Positions 54,760-64,000 of a stretch of 64,000 nt of DNA are shown here, one piece after another. Positions within the stretch are counted from its first letter, which is position 1, and every line of letters starts with the position of its first letter. Origin of the DNA: Paraspadella gotoi (taxonomy: Eukaryota; Chaetognatha); assembly GCA_051294375.1 (NCBI GenBank), contig CM119267.1, positions 21,087,755 through 21,151,754 of the forward strand, read 5' to 3'. The translations under genes were made by a program, and so were the position numbers. The notes under the pieces were generated by a model. The model saw nothing but the letters and a program-made list of their open reading frames with translations. It was not told the DNA's origin and searched no databases.

Positions 54760-56556
54760 AACAGTGAAGAAATACTTCGCCAAATGATACAAAGACCGCC
54801 CACTGAACTGTCCACACACATGCCTACGCAAATCTCACCGCTACTCGAAACCCTAATATCGCGGTACTTTGTTCGGTCTCCCTAAAAAATTTAGTTACAT
54901 CTATCATTTATCTCTGGTATTCCCATCATTAAAACGCCGAATCGTTGACTCACCTCCGCCGAGAAAAAGGAACCCTTCCTATATCGGCGAAATCCCGCTC
55001 GATCCGCTCCGGCGAAAACAGACCGACTCCGCCGCGGTCCACCGACCGCCAGAGGCGGCGCCGACCGCCGCAAAGGTCCATCCTCTTCTGGAAACGGAAC
55101 TACTTCGAGAGCGACAAATTAACTATTTGGCTTCGGATCGCAAACCCTTATGTGATAACCGTTTTTGCCAGGAGACGAGATGCGAGACGACGAAAGAATC
55201 GAAATCGATTGGACGAAGAGACCCGTCCATCAATTCACTCGCGCAATTGGCAGAGAAGCAAAAAAGAGAGAACGTTAGTCAAAGGTGTGATTTGAGGCAC
55301 TTTTTAACTTTCGTGATTATATGGAATAATAAAAATATTATAAGCGTCTCGCCGACAAAATTCATTGTCGTTTTACATTGAGAGTTTAATTAACATTTAA
55401 TTAAGCTAACCGAAGAAGCAGATTTTTTTTTTGTCTTTCGGATCTTTTTAACCTCCACGTGATAAATTGGTTTGATAATGCAATAAGCAAATGAGAAATT
55501 ATTGCGTATTATGGCACAACGCGCGAAGACAACGCGCCCCTAAAGTGTTTTGTCAATTATTTTATTTGTTATGTATTTTTTTTTTTCAATAAAGACAAAA
55601 AAAACCACCAATATTATCAAAAAAGTATATGATTATAATTTGTTGCAAATTTTTATTATTAACTCTCCACATACTTCTGAACTGAAATCTGAAAATTCGA
55701 AATAATATTATTATCCAAAATTGAAATTCTCACAGGCCTTCGACTTCCCCCACAAAGAAAGCGACCAGGGCCAACGCTGGAATCTTTACGCGATGGAACC
55801 GTCCGCCTTACAGCTGGTCTCAACTGGGAAATTTCGACTCGACGTCCTCGGTCCGGTCTTAACACTGGACCTGACTCAATCGTCACGATAGGACATCTCC
55901 CAACCCGCACGGCGTGGACGTCGAGGAAGACAAGAGGCGAGCGCTCCTACGTCCCCAAGACTACTCAAAGAACAAGACTAAGATGATTGCTGGCTCGTCA
56001 GCCACTGCCATCCTCCCACAAGAGGAAAATACGTCGGCGCTTGAGCGCAAAACAACGTCCAAGTGGACATTTACGGGGCCTGCGGACCAAGACCTGCCCT
56101 CAGGCAATCGCGCGATCGACGCCTTCAAACTCTCATCCACGATTACAAGATTTATCTCGGATTCGAAATCATCCTGCCGCGACTACATCACCGACAAATG
56201 TGGAAGATCCTCAGTCGAACGACGACCGGTAAGCCGATCGTGGGGAATGGAAGGCGCCAATTACGACGTCTGACGCCCGCCCGGCGCCCTTTAATCGACG
56301 CCCGCCGGTTCGAAGCCGGAGATCTGGCCGCAGTATTGAAAAAGGTGGCGGGGACGATAACCTCATACAACAAGTATCACGCTTGCGAAAGATGGGAGGT
56401 TTTGGAGGGAGAACCATCTACAACATCATCCGGATTCAGTAAACTCTGCGTACAAGCTGCAACCGGGAATGGAGGCGAATCAAGTGTACAGAGCATCAGG
56501 GATTTTTGGTATCGCTGGAGAAGGACTGTTTACCTCATCTCATTGGTGGGGATATG
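54760..56556 (+). pseudogene. Frame-broken copy of the GT10 fucosyltransferase
   Basis: Counterpart of 40869-42559 in the right arm. Recognisable pieces are YGACGPRPA-like, YKIYLGFEI and HHRQMWKILS, but they fall in three frames. Frameshifts occur about every 30-100 bases, the membrane-anchor region is interrupted, and indels also hit intron sequence equally. The left-arm copy is intact, so this is probably an unpolished duplicate or alternate haplotype rather than a decayed gene. Confidence 0.85.
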
Positions 56557-57156
56557 AGATAGGAATGTATTGAAATGTTAATTTAGTTTGTAAAAATCAT
56601 ATTTTTACAATAACGTTTCATACAGTAATCGCTAGAATACCAAAAAAACAAAAATCGTAGCTTTCGGAGATGACGATTGTCCAAAAAAGAGATTACTAGA
56701 GACTAAGTTGTTTTTGATAAAAGCTTAAAGATTGCAAAATCAAGCAACTGTGTGATTTAATTCAAACATACACGGATAGGACAATTTAGAGAAAGATTGC
56801 AGATTTAAGAGCCTGAATCTGGTTAAATCTTATTTGTTCAATACTTAATTTTTTCTCAGTGAATATATAACTAAATTGTAACGGGTTAACCAATTGGTAT
56901 TTAAATGAAATTAAAATTTTTATTAAAAAATAACCAAACACCTATTCTAGACCCAAGTCAGAAGCAGTCAAAAACGGGCGAGATCTATAAGGTCACTTAC
57001 TTTGCCACTTACTAGCTAAGTGTCGCGTCAAAATATATCAGAACAAACAAAATTTATTCGCACTCTCCTTAAAATATAATCGCTAGAGAGCGATGAAAAG
57101 GCTAAGGCAATTCCGAGAAAAAAACAAAGACAGAAAATTCTATTCTCTCTCATCTC

Positions 57157-57188
<32 letters not shown>

Positions 57189-57540
57189 ATCTCTCTCTCA
57201 TCTCTTCTTTCGTCTAAAATCTCTCTCTCTTCACCCTCTCTATCTTAAAGATAAGTAGATGATTGATAAGTAATGCTATCTAAAATAACTATTCAAAACA
57301 AAAGCTTTTTGTCCTTTTATCATTTTTTTTGGCTCTCGGTGAGACGAGACTGGCACAGCTGTACCTTTGACTTAAAAATTCATTTTAATATTTCAATCAA
57401 ATTGAATTTAAAAAAAAAATGAATGAGGTAAATGGGGATGGTAAGGTTTTGTAATACAAATTTATAACAAATAATTACTTATACAAAAATCATAGATATT
57501 TCTCAATATAATTTAATTTTAATTATAAATCTTGTCAATA

Positions 57541-59952
57541 AAGTTTCTATCCACCCAGTTGTCACTTTTTCAATCGTCATCAATCGTCATCGTGGGCGGA
57601 AGGCGTCAGTGGCGCCTCTAGCGGGCGAACGTCCAGCTCTCTCCATCGACGAGAGGATTTCTCTTGCAAGTACATAAGCACAAGTGATAATTAAATATGT
57701 ATATATACGTTAAACTAATTAATAAATACTTAAACTATAAAAACAAAAGAAAAAAGACAAACAAATCACATTGAACAAATGTCATAAATACAATGCATTG
57801 GTATTTCATACATGTGTATACAGTCAATTACAAAATATATGTATGTCAATACTAATGTAGTACGCACAATTCTAAAACGAACATGAATCTCCGACAGGAG
57901 CGTCGTCGTTCGTCATCGTCGCGGCCCTTAAACGATCTGACGTGAGTCGAGTTCTCGACGGCGACAATGAATCGTGGGTCGAAGTCAATTCTCTCTTAGA
58001 TTTCCAGGAAAATCGAAAGGGCAGGTCGGGAGAGAAATTATCAAAGGGGATCGATACAGGAAAAGATCCGTCGATCGATGCATTTAATATACAAATTAAA
58101 TTATTCCACAATCAATCAATCAATCATTCTATCTACTATGAAACATTCCTTCGTTTATATCTAGCGATCAGTTAGATCTAACAAGATATTCGGTCCATAT
58201 ATTGGAATCAGTCATTCATTTTATCCGAATGGCGTATGTTTTTGAATACAATTACGGTCCAGCAATAAGCTAAATAACATTAAAAATGGAGGTAACATTT
58301 AATTTTTAGAAAACCGCATCTTTTTTTATTAAAACAGGTGGCCGAACGCGGTGATTCCTATACAAGATTTCGAGGGACTTCGGTCGAGTCAACAAAACTC
58401 CTCGTGAGAAAGGCGATGAGCGAAGTGAGGGATAGAAACTGTATTAAGTTAAGTTTGGGCAAAGGAGTGAGAGGTGAGAGAAAAAGTGAGTCTGAATAAA
58501 GAGAGGGCGTGCAGGACGATAGTGCCAGTTAAGTAATCAAAAAGGGACCCGACATAGTGCTTACAAGAAAGCACCCTGCAAACGTAAGCGAGGTCGTGGG
58601 ACACTTATATCATAAACATGTGACACAAACCTTACTGAACAAAGGAATACAATTCATCGGAAGATTTGGCCGGAAAAATTGCCGACATTTATCACACCGA
58701 GTGAAGTTCATCAATGCTGGTCAGTGAGGAAAAACTAATGTCCAATTTGCTTGAATAAAAAGAAATAAACATAAATTAATTAAAAAATAAGTAAATCAAT
58801 ATATAAATAAATAATTAAATCTAAACAATACATTCTTCCACGTAAGATGGATGGTGGCTCGCGTTGGCTACGAGTACGGTAGCACCTTGCCTCGCTGCAG
58901 ATCAACGGCCTGCAATGCATCACGAGGTGGTTGCAACGAATTGGGTCACGTGATCGAGACTCTTTCACGAAGCAGGAGCAGGAAATCGACAAGTATTGTT
59001 ATTTGTCAAGTAGTTGTCAGTATTAATAATTAATAATTAATAAATTATAATTTTGTAGAGAGGACTTTCGATGAAAATAATTTCGACAACATCGAAGCGA
59101 AAGAAGGAGAATCAGTTTGGATAGACTTAGAAAACTGAAGACGATGGGGTGGCCTACGACTATTGTTCCAATCATGGCAACTAACGGAGTCAACTATTTC
59201 GCCAAAAAAGTAAACGCGACGAAGACGTAATTGAGGTAAAGGGTAACATTTTAATTTTAAATGAATTACACAAAAATTTTTTAAAATATCTAGTATTATT
59301 TCGTTAGTTTTGATTTTTTTTTTTTTTTAATTGTCAAACCATTTATTTCTTTATCGTATTATCATCCCTTTCCACTCCTGTGCTATTATTACTTCAATCT
59401 TTTGGCCACTGCTACCGATATCTTTTTGATATTAAAAAAATTCACAGATACTTAACCGATTCTCCCCGCGGCGATCTCGACTACACTTGGACCAGAAACC
59501 GATCGGTCGCATGAAGAACCTGCAGTTTTCGCGACGTGCCACAAAAGCCGTCAAATAGATGATACAACTGCACGACCAAAAATGCACGCATCAGCTGCGC
59601 TGGTAAAAATCCTAACTATGTTTTTTTTTTTTAATAATTATGGCTACAAAGTTGAGAACACTGAGCGATGGCTTTTAATATAGGTAAAATATTTAACAAC
59701 TCGCTTTCAAATTGTAAAAGAACACCTAGTACGTAAATCAACAAATGTCAAAAATGTGAATGCGAAGAAAAACTTTGTGAGAAGCAATCTTGGCCGGGAA
59801 AGGTGATTTTTTTTTTTTTCTTGGAAAAGTTTGTTGTCAATCTCATGACTTTGACATTAACACTTTATCGTTAATTTAACAATTTGTTTTCTAAGCAGGA
59901 CGTCGTAACCGCAATTCATCTGCGGCTCGCGCCAAAGTAACTTGAAAAATTA
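57541..59952 (+). pseudogene. Frame-broken copy of the astacin protease
   Basis: Counterpart of 37684-39994. The start region (57541), pro-region (57890-58080), exon 3 (about 58340-58450), zinc-site exon (about 58848-58990), Met-turn exon (about 59055-59215) and tail (about 59735-59950) can all be located. Small indels break the frame in nearly every exon, including inside the HExxHxxGxxHE motif, where a base is inserted in the second half. Same interpretation as the fucosyltransferase copy. Confidence 0.85.
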
Positions 59953-60284
59953 AATTAAATGTTTAATGTTTAACATGGTAAAAAATAAAAATCTAATTTT
60001 AATCTAATAGTTTTCATAATATTTAAAAATATCAGAATATGGGAAATAAATATATTTATTAATTTTAAGACCTACAAAAATGACAGACGGCGAAAAAATT
60101 GAATAACACGATTAGTGGAAAAATAGGCTGAATGAAAAATGCGACTATAGACTATCCTATTAGCGAAAATAAATATTGTTTATAATATAGATAAAAAAGT
60201 TTGCTATCTATTTATTTCACTTTGATTGTGATGTTGACTAATACAAACTATGGATCAGTAAAAATACAACATACGATCAGTAAA

Positions 60285-60400
60285 AGCTGACAGTTTGTTG
60301 ATGTAGCACACAACCACGAATAGAAGTCAACGAAGCTAAGCAATTTCCAGAATCCTTGAATCATGACACCGGACTTGGGCAAACTAGCGAGTCTTTCTGA
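60285..60400 (-). pseudogene. Copy of the carrier's last exon only
   Basis: Matches carrier exon 10 (37257-37372) with frameshifts. The rest of the carrier is absent because the inverted repeat ends at about 60505, inside the intron before this exon. It therefore has no gene context. Confidence 0.85.
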
Positions 60401-60671
60401 AAATAGATATAATGAATGAAAATAAAATTTAAATTTTTTTTTTACAATAAATTCTCCAGTTAGGTCTTTTATCAAATTTTTAATATTTTAAAAAATAAAA
60501 AGAGTAAAGAGGGGCGGGGGAAAGGAGGGAAGGATATAGAAGAAATATTTGCCCCTTTTTATGGCCTCTTAAACCCGCGTTTGGTGGCCAACATTGGATA
60601 ATGGGGTTAGGAAGATTGCAGAGTGAGGGAGAGGAGAGAGTGGAACCAATTCTCTCTCTCTCTCTCTCTCT

Positions 60672-60681
60672 NNNNNNNNNN
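60672..60681. other. Assembly gap (10 N)
   Basis: N run within a CT tract. Confidence 0.99.
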
Positions 60682-61258
60682 CTCTCTCTCTCTCTTTCTG
60701 TCTTTCTCTTTACTCCCCTATGAACCCATTCCTTGTGCATGAGGGGGAGAGAGAAAGAAAGAAAAAGAGTAAAGAGAATGAGAGAGAGAGAGAAAGAAAG
60801 TGTGCGTGGGATGAAGAGGGCCAAAAGGTGCCACCGCTGCCATCTTGTCAAAGAAACCTGTCACGATGAAAATCTCTCTTGGCGTCTCCGGGCCAACCGT
60901 CGTATTATTGGTTTCAAAAGGGCGCGCCCTCTGTTTTTCGACTCCCAAAGTCTTTTGTTTTTTTGTGGTGATTTTGAATCTTGTTTCCCTTTTGAATTTG
61001 TTCTTTTTTTTTCATCATTGTAATATTAATTCTCTTCTAGACTTCTAGCACTGTAATATGCGAGTATAAAAGCATTTTTCTCTTTGGTTGGTTGCGGGAA
61101 ATGTGTTCCCTGGATTCTCTAGCCCTATTCGATATGCAAATTGTCTATAAAGCGTGCCCACGAGAAGAGAAAGAAAGAGAGAGAAGAGAGAAGAAGAGAG
61201 AAGAGAAGAACCAAGAGAGAGAAGGAAGAGAGAGAGAAGAGAAAGGAGAGAGAAGAGG

Positions 61259-61480
61259 AGAGAGAGAGAGTATAGGTGAGTGACAGCGACGCCATCATTC
61301 AGGTAATGAGGTTTCAAGTTTGTCATGGCGTCGGCCGAAGGAGAGTGAAGAGAAGAAAGGTGATGAGAATTTAAGGAAAGAGAATTAAAGGGAAAGAAAG
61401 AGGAACTGCGAAAAGTGGAAAGAAAGAATAAAGAAAGAGAGAAGATGGAAAAGAAAGAGAAATTGAACAAGGCTTTGGAA
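61259..61480 (+). repeat. Segment duplicated at 63776-64000
   Basis: The segment starting GTGAGTGACAGCGACGCCAT and running through GTCATGGCGTCGGCCGAAGG into purine-rich sequence recurs right after the gap at 63751-63775, with small differences. Confidence 0.85.
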
Positions 61481-61529
61481 AAATTATTAGAGCAAAAAGT
61501 AGGAAACGAAAGGAGAAAAGAAAAGAGAG

Positions 61530-61575
<46 letters not shown>

Positions 61576-63107
61576 AACGAGTGATTGATGAAGAGATCAT
61601 CTCGCGGGAGAGCTAATTTGCATGAGGTTGGCGAGGGCAAGGGAAGCCTCAGGGTTGCTTCAAGCGGGAGATGGAGGTAAGGAGAAGGTGCAGCTGGGTT
61701 GATGTGGTTTAAAAGGGAAAGGAGAGGTAAGTTTGACAGGAGTTGGTAAGGTTATAAGGTTTACCGGACGGAAGAGTGGATTGGAAAGGTTGGATGAAGA
61801 GCAGATTCTACATACATCGTTCGAACGTTAAATTAAAGGAAAATTAACAAAAAAAAAACTACTTTGTATATAGTACTCTTCTCTTGCTCGCAATTCTCAC
61901 GCCCGAGAAAATTCACGCTATTTTCGATGTCGCCCTCGATACTCCATTGGCCTCCATGGATCGTGAAGCCGTGAGGATCGGGCTAATGGCTCGATGGTCC
62001 TCACGGAAGAAGTGATGAGGGTGAGAGACGGCTCGCGTGCGAAAAAATGTGGCGAAAGCATTTGCCACGCGATCTCGGGGAAAAGATCAACGGGCAGGAA
62101 AATGATCCAAGATGTCGCTCGACTGTCGTGAGAGGGACGATGATGGGTATCGCAAGACGGGGCTATTTGCAACGCAAGAATGTGGCGAAAAGAATGAAGA
62201 TTGTTTGGACAACAAGTTGGGTTGCTCATAGTATTGTATTTGGGCTTAAGTGATTAGGGTTAGGGATTTTGGTTAGGAATAGGTGATACTTCGCATGGTA
62301 TAACAGATTATAGTTACTTATTATTAGGAGTCTATCGTCGTTCTTAGAAATCGAGGAAGACTTTTTTCAATGGAGATTTTTGTTAAAATCTGACTACCAA
62401 ATAATGTCAACGCCCCTGGGAAAAATTCAGGTAAAAAATAGATGTAAAAACACTCGATTCCGATCCTGTTGCATCTGAAGGGCTCGCATTTTTTTTTCTC
62501 TTGACAAATAACCATCATTTTGACATCGAACCCATTCGATTCAAATGGACTGGTCCGCTCGGGAAAATATTTTTTGATGCAATTTTATATATAAAATAAA
62601 GGGATTTCTCAAACTTCAATACAATGTCAACGCATTTTAAGGTATGTTGTCTTTTACAATAAACTTCGAATTCAGGAATCTGATAGCAATATGGTCTGAA
62701 GGGCTCTCAACAATTTTTTCTTTACATTTCATTTGGTTATTGAATATGATACGATCATGTTAAAGTGAATTAGTCCCATTTTGGTGAAATTTTTATTTAA
62801 AGTAAAGTAAAAGAGGAGCTAACGATCGGAATTCTAAGAGTTTTCAACCGGAGTCAGATTCTGAAAAAATCTTATATGGCGAAAAATCTTCCAAAGAAGG
62901 GGATGGATTTTCCGAAGATTTTGGTTAATATTTTCTATATTATGGTCGGATTTTTTTGAAACTTAAAAATAGCAATATTGCCATCATTCTACATTGGCGG
63001 TCAAAGAATATATTAAAAAACCTCTGACTTTTTTTGTCAGAGCTTAGTCCTACTTATTACGGTTGAATTTAGATTAGATTTTAGATTTTTGAAAAAGAGC
63101 TCGACAT

Positions 63108-63476
63108 TCACAGGACTTTCTCTATGTTTGTTTTAGTGTTGATGTTTACGGTCGAATGCGTTGGCCTGATGTCAGAATCAATCGGGTGACGTTTCATTGT
63201 GATCGCTTTTGTGAGATCTTCGTCGTCAATTTTCGATCGCTTGTTATTTCGGCAAATGATCAACTCTTCACTCGAGATTGTGAAAGCTTCATCTTCCGGC
63301 GAGGGGGCGCGTTCATCTAGCGGCGCCAACTCGTCAACACGCTTCATCGCGCCCCGCCCGGCCTCCAACCGGCAAACCCCCCTCCCGCCACCACGCCCCC
63401 CCCCTCTCTCCTCAGGAAGAGACCCGCGCTTAACCGCCGACGCCTCGAATTCCTCGGAGAGTTTCGCGCATCGTTT
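63108..63476 (-). CDS. Candidate terminal coding exon (unassigned)
   Basis: 123 codons open from a possible acceptor (CT tract, then GCGATCGAG) to TGA. The protein is hydrophilic, with a Gly/Arg patch and Ser/Glu-rich end (CAKLSEEFEASAVKRG, PSPEDEAFTISSEELI, ITMKRHPIDSDIRPTHSTV), like a disordered C-terminal tail. The opposite strand is also open over the GC-rich part, so strand is not certain. No upstream exon was found before the gap. Confidence 0.35.
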   Translation of the reverse strand, partial: KRCAKLSEEFEASAVKRGSLPEERGGGRGGGRGVCRLEAGRGAMKRVDELAPLDERAPSPEDEAFTISSEELIICRNNKRSKIDDEDLTKAITMKRHPIDSDIRPTHSTVNINTKTNIEKVL

Positions 63477-63484
63477 CTCGATCG

Positions 63485-63536
<52 letters not shown>

Positions 63537-63538
63537 AA

Positions 63539-63585
<47 letters not shown>

Positions 63586-63598
63586 AGATAAAGATGAG

Positions 63599-63670
63599 AT
63601 GGCGAACGAGAGAACAAGAAGTGAGCGGAGAAGAGCAAGCGAGTGGAAAGAAAAAAGCTACTTCGAGAAG
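63599..63670 (+). CDS. Candidate first coding exon (unassigned, partial)
   Basis: ATG in a GAGATGG context, 24 open codons (MANERTRSERRRASEWKEKS then YFEK), then a strong donor, AAG|GTAAGT. It is directly preceded by a GA microsatellite that would lie in the 5' UTR. Any downstream exon is lost in the gap at 63751-63775. Family not recognised. It conflicts in layout with the minus-strand candidate at 63108-63476 only if that gene extends further upstream. Confidence 0.35.
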
Positions 63671-63750
63671 GTAAGTTCGATTCGTGCGGAAGAAGTGTAA
63701 TGGCGCGAAAGAAACAACCAATTTGATGAGGACAGCGCGGGATTTATCAT

Positions 63751-63775
63751 NNNNNNNNNNNNNNNNNNNNNNNNN
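63751..63775. other. Assembly gap (25 N)
   Basis: N run. The sequence to its right repeats 61259-61480. Confidence 0.99.
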
Positions 63776-64000
63776 AGAGAGAGAGAGAGAGAGAGAATAT
63801 AGGTGAGTGACAGCGACGCCATCATTCAGGTTAATGAGGTTTCAAGTTTGTCATGGCGTCGGCCGAAGGAGAGTGAAGAGAAGAAAGGTGAGAGGAATTA
63901 AGGAAAGAGAATTAAAGGAAAGAAAGAGGACGGAAAGATGGAAAGAAAGAATGAAAGAAAGAGAGAAAGATGGAAAAGAAAGAGAAATTGAAACAAAGGT
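63776..64000 (+). repeat. Second copy of 61259-61480
   Basis: Near-identical direct copy running to the window edge. Either a tandem duplication of about 2.5 kb or a mis-ordered overlapping contig. Confidence 0.85.

Larger units (their letters stand above)
49569..60505 (-). repeat. Right arm of large imperfect inverted repeat
   Basis: Reverse complement of about 37150-49078. Differences are dense: mostly single-base insertions, deletions and substitutions spread evenly over exons and introns. A segment near 52480-52880 differs completely from the left arm's 44400-44560. All genes in this arm are frame-broken. Confidence 0.9.
60506..63107. other. Gene-poor interval
   Basis: GA/CT tracts at about 60650-60700 and 61170-61275, interrupted by a 10-N gap (60672-60681). 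An in-frame YY1-like GCTGCCATCTTGTC lies at 60836. Overlapping frames on both strands near 61918-62253 are moderately GC-rich and unrecognised. The rest up to 63107 is AT-rich. Nothing can be called a gene. Confidence 0.5.

Noticed and set aside
61918-62253. Overlapping 103-aa and 68-aa frames
   Set aside because: Open on both strands, no recognisable motif or splice sites, so strand and reality cannot be decided.

Overview
The window is nuclear DNA of an invertebrate animal. Genes are split by short GT-AG introns, the background is AT-rich, and microsatellites are extremely dense, mainly (CT/GA)n with (GTC/GAC)n, (ATT)n, (CTGT)n and (TATAC)n. An innexin, an astacin and an SLC16-like carrier point to a non-vertebrate metazoan, probably a protostome. 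I cannot name the phylum from sequence alone. There are six N gaps.

I rebuilt gene models by hand from splice sites and reading-frame phase. In order they are: (1) a secreted galactose-lectin plus Ig-domain protein, minus strand, 239-3531, continuing off the left edge; (2) a 758-aa coiled-coil/RING protein, minus, 7813-10256; (3) a 271-aa coiled-coil/RING relative, minus, 12329-14470; (4) a 114-aa protein whose core resembles the N-terminal domain of TDP-43 but which has no RRMs, minus, 16474-18101; (5) a six-exon innexin, minus, 18595-22204, with one in-frame TGA about where the first cysteine of extracellular loop 2 belongs; (6) a 116-aa secreted pro-peptide-like protein, minus, 28829-29796; (7) a 577-aa monocarboxylate-transporter-like carrier, plus, 31693-37372, ten exons; (8) a 334-aa astacin protease, minus, 37684-39994, nine exons; (9) a 426-aa GT10 alpha-1,3-fucosyltransferase, minus, 40869-42559. 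Weaker single-exon candidates lie near 5.4, 24.6, 27.3, 63.1 and 63.6 kb.

From about 37.15 to 60.5 kb the sequence forms a large imperfect palindrome. The right arm is an error-ridden reverse copy of the astacin and fucosyltransferase genes and the last carrier exon. A partial direct copy (47.35-49.0 kb) lies in the middle. Many small indels that ignore coding frame, plus arm-specific insertions, suggest a badly polished second haplotype joined in reverse rather than a biological palindrome, although a recent inverted duplication is not excluded. Gap-flanking duplications at 25.7 and 61.3/63.8 kb point to the same kind of assembly problem.

The remaining sequence is non-coding. It holds three small interspersed repeat families (A, B, C) and three short loci with a hammerhead-ribozyme-like core of the kind carried by Penelope-like retroelements. 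The genes do not form one pathway. The clearest functional theme is cell surface and secretion: lectin/Ig receptor, innexin, carrier, secreted protease, Golgi fucosyltransferase and secreted peptide.
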